From contig OY729418.1 of the NCBI GenBank assembly GCA_963422275.1, positions 1,116,001 through 1,180,000 on the forward strand: a stretch of 64,000 nt of DNA. The letters are read 5' to 3'. Source of the DNA: G963422275 sp963422275. Lineage in GTDB: Bacteria > Pseudomonadota > Alphaproteobacteria > Rhodobacterales > Rhodobacteraceae. Of the stretch, positions 1 through 8,783 are shown piece after piece. The position numbers were made by a program, and so were the translations under genes. Each line of letters opens with the position of its first letter. The first letter of the stretch is position 1. The notes beneath the pieces were generated by a model. It was not told the DNA's origin. It saw only the letters and a program-made list of their open reading frames with translations, and did not search any database.

Positions 1-583
1 CACTGGAGGCATGCACCAGACTCGAGAGGAAAAGGGACATCCATGCAAGGGAGATGGAGCGGAAGATCGCGGAACGCGGCATGCTGGACGCGGCATGGCG
101 CAGCCGCCTTCTACGGCGGCGCACGGAGATCGACTCTCGCCTGGCGGAGCTTCGGGAACTGATGCAGTCCAGCGGCCGGCGCGTGCGGGAATCCAAGCTG
201 ACCGCGCCTTCCTCCGGCACCGTGGACCGGCTCCGGGTCTTCACGGTCGGCGGGATGGTGTAGGCGGGCCAGGAACTGATGCGGATTGTTCCCCAGGACG
301 GGAAGCTGGATTCGAGGCGGTCTTCTCCGATGACGATGCGGGGTTCATCGAGGGCCATCTTTTGGACGTGTCCGCGGATGCAGAGGAAACGGCTCCGGGA
401 TCTTGGGGGTTCATGGCAAGAACACTGCCTGACGAGCCGCATCTTGCCGCGGGAACGACGCGGCATCCGCTGAAATCCGGGATGACGGGAACCGCAGACA
501 TCGTCACCGACGAGCGACGGATTGTCACCTACTTCTTCGTCCCCATCGTGAAGACGGTCGGAGAGGCACTGGGCGAACGCTGA
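1..583 (+). pseudogene. HlyD-family type I secretion adaptor, 3' remnant
   Basis: The frame open from the left edge encodes a charged coiled-coil stretch followed by a lipoyl/barrel-like segment (SGTVDRL, VGGMV, GQELMRIVP), then, after a shift to a second frame near 310-345, a C-terminal segment typical of HlyD/PrtE membrane-fusion adaptors (GMTGTADIVT, then a PI-K-ALGER-like end at 583). Such proteins bridge an ABC exporter and an outer-membrane channel in type I secretion. The gene is broken by an in-frame TAG at 261-263, just after VGGMV, and by the frameshift, so it cannot make a full adaptor. Its N-terminus lies outside the window. No ABC exporter partner is visible here. Identification is from the family pattern. 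Confidence 0.72.
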
Positions 584-1114
584 TCCCCGGCCTCGGGAAA
601 GGGTGCGAGCCAGCGGACCGTTGGACGCCGGAAGCAGGAATCGAAAGACATGATATGGAAATGCCGGCGCGATGAAGACCTTTGACAACCTTGGCTTGGT
701 GGAAGTTCCCCCGCCTTCTATGTCCTCGATCTCGACCTCGCAGCTCGCGAAAAACGGAGGCTCCTAGCGATCGGTGCGTCTCTCGAATTTCCCGAGCTGT
801 CCAAGTCTGGGCATATGGATGATCGCCTCCCTTGCGGCATGAAATGGCGCACCGGGGATTCTCTTGCGGCCGGAGATCACGTCAAAACACTCAGAACGCA
901 ATTTCCTGAACCATACGGGGTTTCGGAAAAGAGAGGCAGAGCGAAAGATGCATCGTGTGGCCCTCTGCGCCGACATTTTGCAAGCTGCAAGGAACAGCCT
1001 CAGTCCCCGCCCGCAGCCGCTTGGCGATCGCCTGTTCAGGGGCCAAGAAGCCAAAAGACAAGTAGTGCAGCGCTGCCACCCGCACCAAGCAAACTTTGAC
1101 TTTCAGGACGCACG
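584..1114. other. No recognised gene
   Basis: One frame is open on the plus strand from about 700 to 1099 (stop TGA after SKL); its first part reads YVLDLDLAAREK and looks protein-like, its second half is low-complexity and Ser/Pro/Arg rich. I do not recognise it, and no convincing ribosome-binding site or start could be chosen. It may be a decayed gene 3' of the HlyD remnant. Confidence 0.3.
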
Positions 1115-1351
1115 CTATCGGCGATGTGCAAGAAACTCCTGTACGGTCAATCCGACATCCCGCGCGATTTGGCGAAGCAAAATTGGCGACAGGTCACGGC
1201 CACCATGCACCGATGCGGCAGTCGCGCGGCCATCCTCAGGGCGAAACCGCTTGTACGACCCCCAGCTGGCGAGTTTCCTTGAACCGAGCGCGACGAGAAT
1301 GACGATTACCTCGAACGGCCCGAAAACGGGATCGGAAGAAGGCGCTCGCTC
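1115..1351 (-). pseudogene. HicA-like mRNA interferase toxin, remnant
   Basis: Immediately after the hicB stop, the same minus frame stays open for 79 codons and ends in PEDGRATAA, VHGGRDLSP, ILLRQIARDVGLT and QEFLAHRR, the typical C-terminal half of HicA toxins (double-stranded-RNA-binding-like fold that cleaves mRNA). The signature Gly-Ser-His reads Gly-Ser-Tyr here, so the catalytic histidine is lost. No ATG, GTG or TTG precedes the conserved part in a sensible place: the frame is separated from hicB only by the TGA at 1352-1354. I read it as a dead toxin downstream of its antitoxin. It has no start codon and is easy to miss in automated annotation. Confidence 0.6.
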
Positions 1352-1561
1352 TCAGGCCACAACAACGATTTGCTTGCCGACGAAATCACCCGCCATTGCA
1401 GGGGCTTCAGAGTCGAGAATCATGGAGATGACTTCCCAGAGATTGCCGTTGAGTTCCTCGAGCGTTTCGCCTTGGCCGTGAACTCTTGGAAAACCCAGAA
1501 CGTAGCCAATATACAAGCCCGCATCCCGACAGCGTTTGATAACGGCGGTGCAAGTGTGCAT
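1352..1561 (-). CDS. hicB: HicB-family antitoxin
   Basis: A protein of about 69 residues with the HicB partial RNase-H-like fold signature: TAVIKRC, GLYIGYVLGFP, HGQGETLEELNGNL, VISMILD and a C-terminal FVGKQIVVVA. HicB proteins neutralise HicA by direct binding and often repress their own promoter. I chose the ATG at 1561 because HicB sequences begin close to the TAVI strand; a TTG at 1585 in the same frame would add eight residues. It is followed with no gap by a HicA-like remnant that has lost its active-site histidine, so the antitoxin probably has no live target here. HicB lacks an obvious C-terminal DNA-binding domain, as in short HicB forms. Confidence 0.7.
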   Translation of the reverse strand: MHTCTAVIKRCRDAGLYIGYVLGFPRVHGQGETLEELNGNLWEVISMILDSEAPAMAGDFVGKQIVVVA

Positions 1562-1740
1562 CGTCAACTTCGCCTCGCGTTCCAAGACTTTGTGGCCATT
1601 CCAGCTGCATGCCCAAAGGGGTCAAGATCATCCTAAAGGGACCGGTTTCGAGAAAAGTGACAACGTAGTCGTCAAGCATTGTCGCAACATCATGAGTCGG
1701 CGGATCGGGATGGAATGAATGAAGAATTCCCTTTAAAAGC

Positions 1741-2038
1741 CAAGCTCAGTTTGCAATCCGTGGGCATGCTTGATGGACTGGTTCCCGATTTGTCTTGGAA
1801 CGGGGGACGGATGGATCGGGTGCGGTTTCGGGACTGGTTTTCGAACATCGATGAGCTGACGGCGGCGCAGCGCCGTGAGGTTGCGGCGGTTTGACAGACG
1901 CCGGACCGGCTTGCCGGGATTGTCGTGGTCAACGAGACCTTCGCGCTCAAGAGCCTCAAGGGCAGGCTGTCGCGCGAGCAAGTATCGGTTTCGATCGCCA
2001 CCAGCACCAGGACATGCCTGCAAATCGCGAATTGAGCC
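1741..2038 (+). mobile_element. Internally deleted IS1595-family element (MITE-like)
   Basis: About 300 bp bounded by imperfect terminal inverted repeats: GCTCAGTTTGCAAT from 1743, and the reverse complement of GGCTCAATTCGCGAT ending at 2038. Inside, a plus frame encodes RDWFSNIDELTAAQR, the N-terminus of a common IS1595-type transposase, running into a TGA at 1892-1894. A later piece, NETFALKSLKG, resembles the catalytic-core DETxxLxSxKG motif. The zinc-ribbon and most of the DDE domain are deleted. A second partial copy with the same end lies at 49145-49267. Confidence 0.6.
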
Positions 2039-2230
2039 TTTTTTAATATTCCGATTGATTAAATCATCGATGACATAGTTGCATGCACCATTTAAAATCC
2101 GCGAATCGGCGGTCATTATGGTTTTGAGGATATCCGGCGTTCAAAGTGATGCTACCTTGGCGCCCCGACTCATCCAGCAAGCAACCTTTGCCTAGAGTGT
2201 CCGCCTGTCTTCCGGCGAAACATCAGGACT

Positions 2231-3103
2231 TCACCCTTGTTGCCATTGGATGTCGAACCGTTCCTTTATTGCTGCCGTTTTCGCCCAAGGTTCGCCAGGC
2301 AACTGGTCTACGAGCATCGTAAATACACGGCGAAACGATTCGGCTATCGAGTCGTCGTCCAGAATTTCCGCCTCGTTTGCTGGAAGCAGGGGCCGCATGT
2401 CGAGCAACATGCGCGAATTAGCCAGCTTTGCGAACATGCGTTCTTGGGCTTGAGCGCATGAGATTGACTGTCCAGAAAGCGCGAGGTGCTTTTCGAATAT
2501 TTCCACGATGCGGCCCATGTCGATCCCCTCGAAGACATCAAGCGCATGCGCCAGATCATAGAGATCGCGGCCCTTGTCGCGCTGAAGCAAGGCACGCAGT
2601 TTGGTTGCGAGCATTTCCTGGCGGGAGAATGTCGGGATGGCCGCTTCGCCGGAGAACCAGGGATTCTCCACCTTGAGCGAAAGAGCCTCTGGCGGATCGA
2701 AGGCTTCGATCTCGCGCGTATTGATCTCGACTTTCAAGCGTATCGGCTCATCGCTGCCGTCTTCAGCCACAAGCCGGAAGCGAAGCTTCGGTGCGACAGG
2801 ACTCTGATCGAACCTCGCCTGTCCGAGCCAAGGCTCCAGAATCACGCGTAGCCGGTCAAGGATCGGGCCAATCGGGCCGGAGGATGTGCGGACGAGATCG
2901 ATATCCTCCGAATAGCGCAACGGAGCCGGAAAATGCAGCTTGTTGAGCGCCGTGCCACCGCGAAGCCTCAATGCTTCGCGCAACATCTCGTCAGAAAAGA
3001 TCTCTATGAGGGCACGGCTGATAATAAGGTCCTGTTCAACCTGACGCTGATCAACCCATGGAACGACATTGCTCCAGGCGACGATGTTCTGGGACGGGAT
3101 CAA
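2231..3103 (-). CDS. abiEii: AbiEii/AbiGii-family nucleotidyltransferase toxin
   Basis: Intact 290-residue member of the AbiEii nucleotidyltransferase family, the toxin of the type IV AbiE toxin-antitoxin and abortive-infection system. The N-terminal part has the polymerase-beta-type signature GGTALNKLHF followed by YSEDIDLV, giving the two metal-binding acidic residues; a middle segment MLATKLRALLQRDKGRDLYDL is conserved in the family. Known members arrest growth, some by modifying tRNA ends. The start overlaps the stop of the upstream abiEi gene by 4 bp (ATGA), the classic translational coupling of this module. All key residues I can judge are present, so I expect it to be active. Contrast the broken second copy at 22954-23936. 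Confidence 0.9.
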   Translation of the reverse strand: MIPSQNIVAWSNVVPWVDQRQVEQDLIISRALIEIFSDEMLREALRLRGGTALNKLHFPAPLRYSEDIDLVRTSSGPIGPILDRLRVILEPWLGQARFDQSPVAPKLRFRLVAEDGSDEPIRLKVEINTREIEAFDPPEALSLKVENPWFSGEAAIPTFSRQEMLATKLRALLQRDKGRDLYDLAHALDVFEGIDMGRIVEIFEKHLALSGQSISCAQAQERMFAKLANSRMLLDMRPLLPANEAEILDDDSIAESFRRVFTMLVDQLPGEPWAKTAAIKERFDIQWQQG

Positions 3104-3930
3104 TCGTCAAGCTCCGGGGCATGCCGCACGACGACACGCCAACGTGCATCGCGTTCCTGCGGTTCAAGCATGAAATCTGGATTCCGTGCCTCCTGCCGGT
3201 CCAGTTCGACCCATGGGAGCGGTCCTCGCGATCGTAAGGCCTCCAGCATCGGTTCAGTCAGAGTTCCATAGCCAAGACGGTCCAGCAAATGCCCGAGACG
3301 CTGCACCACTGGTCGCTCCATCATGGCCGCTGACAAGGAGGCGAGCTGTTCGGGATTGATCCTCTGTCCGAGATCGGAGATTACCGTGGCAATATTGTCG
3401 ATCCCGCCGGATGCCTGCGGATAGCGCAACAGGTCAAGTGCGGTGAGCGCAGGTGAGGAGACTTTCATCGTGCCGGTATCGGTCTTGCGGTCCTCGATCC
3501 CGGGTTTGACCGCATCCATGTCCTTGCGGAAACAAAAAACGATCAGGCTGCGGCCAGCGCGGATCCTAGGAAAACGCTTGGCCGAGATGGCCTGAAACTC
3601 CATGACGGCTTGATGTGTTGCGCCGTGCAGTTCCGCGGCCTTCAGGAGTCCGACATAATAGCTTTCGCCCTCATGATGCATGAGCGCATCGATATACCAA
3701 GCCGGTGGTGGCGCGCCCCATGACACAAATTGCGGCGGAACGACAACATAGAATCCCTGCCGTGGATTCAGGAGGGACTTGCGGCGTTGCAGCCGCTCAG
3801 CGGCATCCAGAAACGCGCCATGCCCGATGCCGAGTGACCCTTCGGCTTCCTCAGCGGTAAACACAATTCGCCCCTTGGAAAGCAGGTCGCTGACATAGCT
3901 GGACAGTGTGGATCGTCGATCATGAATCAT
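3100..3930 (-). CDS. abiEi: AbiEi-family antitoxin / transcriptional repressor
   Basis: Intact 276-residue protein of the AbiEi type: an N-terminal winged-helix segment (residues about 10-60, with FTAEEAEGSLG and GFYVVVP) followed by the long AbiEi C-terminal domain (AWYIDALMHHEGESYYVGLLKAAELHG, then SSPALTALDLLRYP and a glycine-poor tail). AbiEi represses the abiE operon by binding inverted repeats at its promoter and blocks toxicity of AbiEii. The gene starts at the ATG at 3930, preceded by two palindromic sequences (see 3938-3995), and overlaps abiEii by 4 bp. No damage is visible, so this is the only fully intact abiE pair in the window. Confidence 0.88.
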   Translation of the reverse strand: MIHDRRSTLSSYVSDLLSKGRIVFTAEEAEGSLGIGHGAFLDAAERLQRRKSLLNPRQGFYVVVPPQFVSWGAPPPAWYIDALMHHEGESYYVGLLKAAELHGATHQAVMEFQAISAKRFPRIRAGRSLIVFCFRKDMDAVKPGIEDRKTDTGTMKVSSPALTALDLLRYPQASGGIDNIATVISDLGQRINPEQLASLSAAMMERPVVQRLGHLLDRLGYGTLTEPMLEALRSRGPLPWVELDRQEARNPDFMLEPQERDARWRVVVRHAPELDD

Positions 3931-3937
3931 GTTTCTT

Positions 3938-3995
3938 TATCCGCCTTTGATGCGGATATTCCAACATGGTTTGTATAATCCAGACAAATTGTCTG
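3938..3995 (-). promoter_or_regulatory. Probable abiE promoter with two operator palindromes
   Basis: On the minus strand, just upstream of abiEi, a TATACA-like -10 and an ATTTTC-like -35 are spaced by 17 bp, and the spacer holds the palindrome CAGACAATTTGTCTG (3981-3995). A second inverted repeat with 7-bp arms, TATCCGC and GCGGATA (3938-3958), lies between the -10 and the start codon. AbiEi proteins are known to autoregulate through paired inverted repeats; assignment of these sites is inference from position and symmetry. Confidence 0.5.
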
Positions 3996-3997
3996 AA

Positions 3998-4582
3998 AAT
4001 TCTGCACAAGAAGCGGATAAACTGGCATGAGAAAGGTGCGGTCGTTGCCTGATCAACCCGTTCCCGGTCGAGAAACCCTTTCCCGTTCTTCTCGTGCTCG
4101 CGCTGGACGGCCTCGCCGATCCCGTCGAGCGCCGATATCCGTTCGCCGGTGACCGCTTCGAGGCGTTCCTTGAGCGCCGCCGCATCGTCGGTGACCAGTT
4201 CGGCCCGGTCGCGGGTGCGCGATATCTCGACGTAGAAGGACTTGGCCGTGGTCAGGTGAAGATGATTCGCCTCCATCGCGGCGATCACGTTGTCCATGGT
4301 GTGTCCTTGGAACGAATGCACGGTCGATGCCTAAGCGTGGTCGAGATGGCGAAGTTGTGGGTTGTTCTTGTCGAGTTCGAGCCTGTGTCCGTCCTCGAGA
4401 CGGAACGATACCCGTCCGTTTCTGATACTTTCGACCTCGGCAGCGCCGCTGTTCACCAGCCTGAGTCCCGTATCGTTGCGCGTCCAGCGGATGCGATCAT
4501 CCGCACGAAGCTCGATAGTCTCGCTTCGATAGACCTCCGCGCCGCCGCGGTGCCCGCCGGTCTGCGAGGGTTTCCAATCCAC
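3998..4582 (-). pseudogene. MobF/TraA-type conjugative relaxase-helicase, C-terminal remnant
   Basis: Minus-strand frame encoding the end of the helicase part of a MobF (TrwC/TraA) relaxase: RADDRIRWTRND, RVSFRLEDG, PQLRHLDHA, then VHSFQGHTMDNVIAAMEANH, KSFYVEISRTRDRAELVTDD and VTGERISALDGI. These are the last superfamily-1 helicase motifs, which unwind plasmid or ICE DNA during conjugation. An in-frame TAG at 4331-4333 sits exactly where relatives carry tryptophan (DHAWAST), and the N-terminal relaxase domain is absent. The frame then runs on as unrelated sequence into abiEi. Another fragment of the same protein family lies at 61880-62411. Confidence 0.75.
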
Positions 4583-5148
4583 AACCGACCTATGTGTGGC
4601 TGCGGTTCGCCGACCCGGAGCGTTTCCACACCAAGCGATTGCGGGACCTGCCGCCGGTCGGCCGCAACGTTTTCAGATCGCCGAACGCACCCCCGCCAAA
4701 TGCCTTGGCGCTCAAATTTGCTCGGGAGCACCAGATCTGGGTGCCCCGCTCATGATGGGCATCGGGAGTGCCGGGAGAAGCTGTTCTCGGAGCGGCCATG
4801 CGCCCGAGAATAGGCGTCGCGAACCGCACCCGAAACAACCTCCGGTTTGGGATTTTCTACGCTCGGCGGACTTGGCGACGCTGCTGCAGGCCTGCCTGCA
4901 CTTGGCTGCGAGAGACTAAGTTTAGCGGATTTCCTAACCTGCGCTCACAACCGGCCGCTCTGGCGATCCATCGCGCGGAATCGGAAACAATGCCGCTGGC
5001 CCGCGTCGCCGGACGGGCGCCCGTCCGGTCTTGCGACTTTCACGTGGGTCTGGAGGGTGCCGGTCTCGCGGGGAAGTCTCGACGGCGGTATGCAAACAGG
5101 TTCACCGCGCACATGTCCAAGGTTGTCGAACAAGCTGTACACAAGGTT
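4583..5148. other. No recognised gene
   Basis: Several short overlapping frames on both strands, none with a recognisable domain or a good start. The part next to the relaxase remnant (4583-4840) may be more of that decayed gene, but I could not align it to a relaxase domain. Confidence 0.3.
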
Positions 5149-5163
5149 ACTTGCATTGCAAGT
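5149..5163 (+). promoter_or_regulatory. Palindrome upstream of the fitA-like gene
   Basis: ACTTGCATTGCAAGT is a perfect 15-bp palindrome with a single central base, 45 bp before the antitoxin start codon. Ribbon-helix-helix antitoxins such as FitA and VapB autoregulate by binding palindromes of this kind, so it is the likely operator. Confidence 0.45.
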
Positions 5164-5208
5164 ATGTGGTAGCTTGGACTTTTCCGATCGTTGCGGAGGA
5201 CGCGACAA

Positions 5209-5454
5209 ATGGCGAGCATCACCATCCGTAATCTGGACGACGACGTGAAGACGCGGCTGCGCATGCGCGCCGCCGAGCACAGCCGCTCCATGGAAGAGGA
5301 GGTACGCATCATCCTGCGCGACGCGGTGAACAGTGGGCAGGCTGGTCCCCGGGATCTGGCAAAGTTCACCCGCGAATGCTTCGCACCCCTTGGCGGCGTG
5401 GAACTCGAACTTCCTCCGCGTGGCCCGATGCGCGAGCCGCCTGACTTCTCCTGA
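5209..5454 (+). CDS. FitA-like ribbon-helix-helix antitoxin
   Basis: 81-residue protein opening with MASITIRNLDDDVKTRLR, the beta-strand and first helix of a ribbon-helix-helix DNA-binding domain, followed by AEHSRSMEEEVR, the characteristic FitA/VapB helix, and a C-terminal tail that would bind the toxin. I chose the ATG at 5209 because GGAGG (5195-5199) sits about 10 bp upstream; a TTG at 5191 would put the ribosome site inside the gene. It is followed 9 bp later by the PIN-domain toxin gene. Expected role: bind and inhibit the toxin and repress the operon, probably through the palindrome at 5149-5163. It appears intact. Confidence 0.87.
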   Translation: MASITIRNLDDDVKTRLRMRAAEHSRSMEEEVRIILRDAVNSGQAGPRDLAKFTRECFAPLGGVELELPPRGPMREPPDFS

Positions 5455-5463
5455 GCGGTCCGC

Positions 5464-5892
5464 ATGTACGTCATAGACACGAATGTCGTGTCCGAACTCA
5501 TGCGCCCCGAACCAGCATCCACGGTTTCGGCGTGGGTTGCCAAGCGTGACGCCCAGGAGATGTACCTGACGGCGGTGACCGAATCGGAGCTGCGCTACGG
5601 CGTTGCGATCCTGCCGGCGGGCAGACGCCGCAACGCGCTGGAGGCCGCCATGATCCGGTGGCTCGACCTTGGTTTCATCGAACGAATTCTGCCGTTCGAC
5701 AGCGCCGCGGCTAGAGGTTACGCGGAGATCGCGGCAGGTCGCCGCCATGCAGGTCGACCCATCGGCGAGGCAGACTGCCAGATCGCCGCCATATGCCGAT
5801 CACGCGGTGCTGTTCTGATCACGCGCAATGTGCGGGATTTCGATGGCACGGGAATCGACGTCGTCGATCCCTGGACAGCCACAGAGGTTTGA
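5464..5892 (+). CDS. FitB/VapC-like PIN-domain ribonuclease toxin
   Basis: 142-residue PIN-domain protein. The first acidic residue lies in YVIDTNVVSELMRP, a conserved Glu in TAVTESELRYGV, and later acidic residues in IGEADCQIAAI and VRDFDGTGIDVVDPW, in the order expected for the metal-dependent RNase active site. FitB and VapC toxins cleave RNA (VapC often initiator tRNA) when released from the antitoxin. It lies 9 bp downstream of the ribbon-helix-helix gene and is the only PIN/antitoxin pair of this type here that looks functional; compare the frameshifted PIN gene at 47367. The FitB assignment is favoured over generic VapC by the IGEADCQIAAI segment and by the partner type. Confidence 0.87.
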   Translation: MYVIDTNVVSELMRPEPASTVSAWVAKRDAQEMYLTAVTESELRYGVAILPAGRRRNALEAAMIRWLDLGFIERILPFDSAAARGYAEIAAGRRHAGRPIGEADCQIAAICRSRGAVLITRNVRDFDGTGIDVVDPWTATEV

Positions 5893-5994
5893 CGTGGATT
5901 GCCAGGTCCCCAGTGAGGCATGTCCGCCGTCACGATTCCGTGCTTCGCTGCGGATCAGCCAAGAGTGCACCAGCCGCGTTCCAGTTCAGGTGGG

Positions 5995-7324
5995 ATGCGG
6001 ATGAACAAAGCCGATACCTGCCGCAAGTTCGTCGTTCCCAAACTGCAAGCCGCAGGCCAGGACTTCCGTCCGCACGCGATCAACGAGCAGAGGACCTTTA
6101 CTGATTGAAGGGTCGTGTTTGCGGGGGCAAGGCCCGCCGTGGGAAACAGAAGTGCGCCAATTATCTTCTCCGCTACAGCCCGCGCTTTCCGATCGCCATC
6201 GTCGAGGCGAAAGCTTGCTTGCAGCAAGCGGCCGAACGAAGGCCTTCAGCAGGACATGGACTGCGCGGAGATCCTTGGCCTGCGATTCGCCTACGCGACC
6301 AATGACAAGGGCATCGTGGAGTTCGATTTCACCACGAGTGCTGAACGGGAGTTGTCGAACTCGCCGACCCCTGCCGAATTATGGCCCCGCCTCCGACACA
6401 CCGATGGCCCCGAAGATGACGGAATTGCCGAGCGCCTGCTTACGCCGGGATTCCCGGACCGCGCCAAGCCACTGCGCTACTACCAGGAAATCGCGGTCAA
6501 CCGTATGGTTCAGGCGGTTCGGCAAGGCTGGCGGCGGGCCCTGCTGACGCTCTGCACCGGTGCCAGCAAGACCGTGGTCGCTTTTCAGATCTGCTGGAAA
6601 CTGTGGCAGGCGCGATGGAATGCCAAAGGCGACAGCCGTCAACCTAATATACTGTTCCTGGCCGACCGAAACTTTCTCATCGACGAACTGATGGCCAAGG
6701 ATTTTCGGCCCTTCGGCAATGCGAGGCACAGAATTGTGCAGGGTGACGCCGTCAAGAGCCGCGACATGTATTTCGCGACCTACCAGACTCTGGCTGAGGA
6801 CGAAAGTCGGCCCGGGCTCTACCGGGAATACGCCCCGAAGTTCTTCGATCTCATTGTTGTTGACGAATGTCACCGGGGCAGCGCGCGGGACGACAGCGCT
6901 TGGCGTGAAATCATCGAGTGATTCGAGCCCGCGACCCAGACCGGGATGACCGCGACGCCGCGGCGGCAGGAAAGCGCGGACACCTACGTCTATTTCGGCG
7001 ATCCTTTATACGAGTACAGCCTCGCTCAGGGCATCGCCGACGGTTTTCTGGCACTTTACTAGGTTCACCGCGTCATCACGGATTACGATGCCGCCGGGTG
7101 GCACCCGACGAAGGGCCAACTGGACCGATACTGGAGGCAGATTCGAGATGTCGATTACCACACGCCCGATTTTGAAAGGAAGGTCACTTTGCGTGCGCGG
7201 ACGCGGGCCATCGCCACGCATCTCGCCAACTTCATATCCGAAACGGATCGATTCGCGAAGACCATCGTCTTTTGCGTCGATCAGGAACACGCCCTTGAGA
7301 TACGCTCGGCGCTTGCCGTCTCAA
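5995..7324 (+). pseudogene. hsdR: Type I restriction enzyme R subunit (HsdR), frameshifted and truncated
   Basis: Starts with NKADTCRKFVVPKLQAAG and HAINEQRTFTD, the N-terminus of the DEAD-box type I R subunits. It continues with the nuclease-like segment (LLRYSPRFPIAIVEAKA), a Walker A region (LCTGASKTVV), FLADRNFLID, DECHRGSA (motif II), GMTATPRR and TIVFCVDQEHAL. The subunit would translocate DNA and cut it with HsdM and HsdS. Lesions: a TGA at 6106-6108, frame changes near 6108 and 6235, a TGA at 6919-6921 where Trp is expected, and a TAG near 7061. The usual Gly of the Walker A GAGKT is Ser. The gene is cut off near 7324 by an IS1595 element, so the C-terminal half is missing. It is a different R-subunit type from the fragment at 53219. 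Confidence 0.85.
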
Positions 7325-8178
7325 TGATTCTTGATGTTATGGCGGTGCATGAATTTGCCAACGTGGCGGTTCAGATGCTTCAGCGGCATCTTGTTGATAT
7401 ATGCCATAATGTCCGCGCTTGAGCATGGCCCAGAAGCTCTCAACCTCGTTGGTATGGCCCTTCACGCATTCGGAAACCGAGCGCTTCACGACTTCATGCT
7501 CTCTGTCAATGCTGATACAGGCATTGCATCATCGGTATGGCCCACCCGTTCTCCCTCGCATGGCCTGTTGCAAATCCCTGAAGCATTTTCGCGTTCGCGG
7601 ATTCAATCATTTGGCGCGAACCTGATTGACCTCGCGGTCCTTAACTGCGGCAACCGCCCCCGACCGGACCAGGTCCTGCGTTTTCAATCTCTTTCCGCTT
7701 GCTGTTGCTTATGTTGCAGCGCTTGCCACCGAAAAACGCTTCATCCGCTTCCACCGGCACAGAAAACAAGGCTTCGCCGGTCTCGGCAACAGTTCACAGA
7801 CGGTGAAGCGGGAACCATTCGGATTTCTGCGAGATGCCAAGCTCCCGATACAACCGCATGGAAGTGATGCCCTTGATGTTGGTAGCAGATAGATACAGTC
7901 CGGTTGCCCATTCAGGATAGCCGAGATGAGCTTTCTGCACGAGCGTGCCGCCGCGAACAGTGAACATCGGCCTTTTCAGGCAATCCCGGCAGCGATGCGT
8001 CTGCGATTTGTCCTTGATGTTGCACTGGACATTGAAAGACCCGCAATGAGGGCAGTGGGAGGGGCGGCCAATGCAAGCTCTCAATCAATTCTCCAGCCAC
8101 CTCGTCGGTTCGAAAAATGTTCAAGACCTGAAGCGGCGCAATGCCCTTGCGGTTTGATTTGCCAAGCGCCCTACACAT
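7325..8178 (-). mobile_element. IS1595-family element with broken transposase
   Basis: Minus-strand transposase remnant starting MCRALGKSNRKGIAPLQ at 8178, then in a second frame the zinc-ribbon and linker (CPHCGSFNVQCN, HRCRDCLKRPMFTVR, GTLVQKAHLGYPEWA, GITSMRLYRELGISQK). Fragments of the DDE core follow toward 7330 in other frames (FFGGKR-like, VESFWAMLKRG-like, HLNRHVGKFMHRHN-like). These match the ISXO2-type domain of IS1595 transposases. Frameshifts and stops make it non-autonomous. It truncates the hsdR pseudogene on its left. I could not define the terminal inverted repeats exactly. Confidence 0.75.
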
Positions 8179-8226
8179 TGTCTTTCCCTCTTAATGCAAT
8201 CAAAGGTTATAATTCCCTTTCGAAGT

Positions 8227-8783
8227 AAATGAACATTTCTCCCTTTTCGGTTTGCGCGGACTCGCCAAGAATAACAGAAGCAGGCGAGTGGACGGCAATC
8301 TCGCTTGGTCTGGCCGATTCTCCTCAGGAGTTGTTGCCTGGAGACACGTTGCAATCCCCCATCCGGAACCCGGCCAGGTTCTGACCGAAAGCATCGATAT
8401 CATCTTCTACCCGACCCCGGGCGACATTCCGGCAGACCCTCAGGGGCTGCAACCGATCTGGTGCGGTGCTGACACGCGCAAAAAGCTGCCTGTGCCGATC
8501 GAGGCGCACTTCCGGCCAAGCCATCGACTGGCGGGGCGAGATGAAAATGTAGCGGGGCCCTGGTACCGGAGATCCGAATTGATGAAGAGCAGAGAGCGCG
8601 ACAGATTGCTGAAAGAAGTGTGTCCGTTTTGGCTGCCGACTGCGCGAACGGCAAACGCGAGGATGCAAAATTGCAATTGCCATGAGAGGAAAGCCCATCC
8701 CTTGCATTGAGACTCTACAAGAGCCAACTGTCCTGAGTCGGCTGGCAACACCTTGGCCAAGAAAAGCAACCGAGGCGTTCGGG
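8227..8783. other. No recognised gene between IS1595 and hemD
   Basis: Short overlapping frames on both strands; none resembles the genes commonly found downstream of hemD (a mitofilin-like protein or hemY), though a decayed one is possible. Confidence 0.3.
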
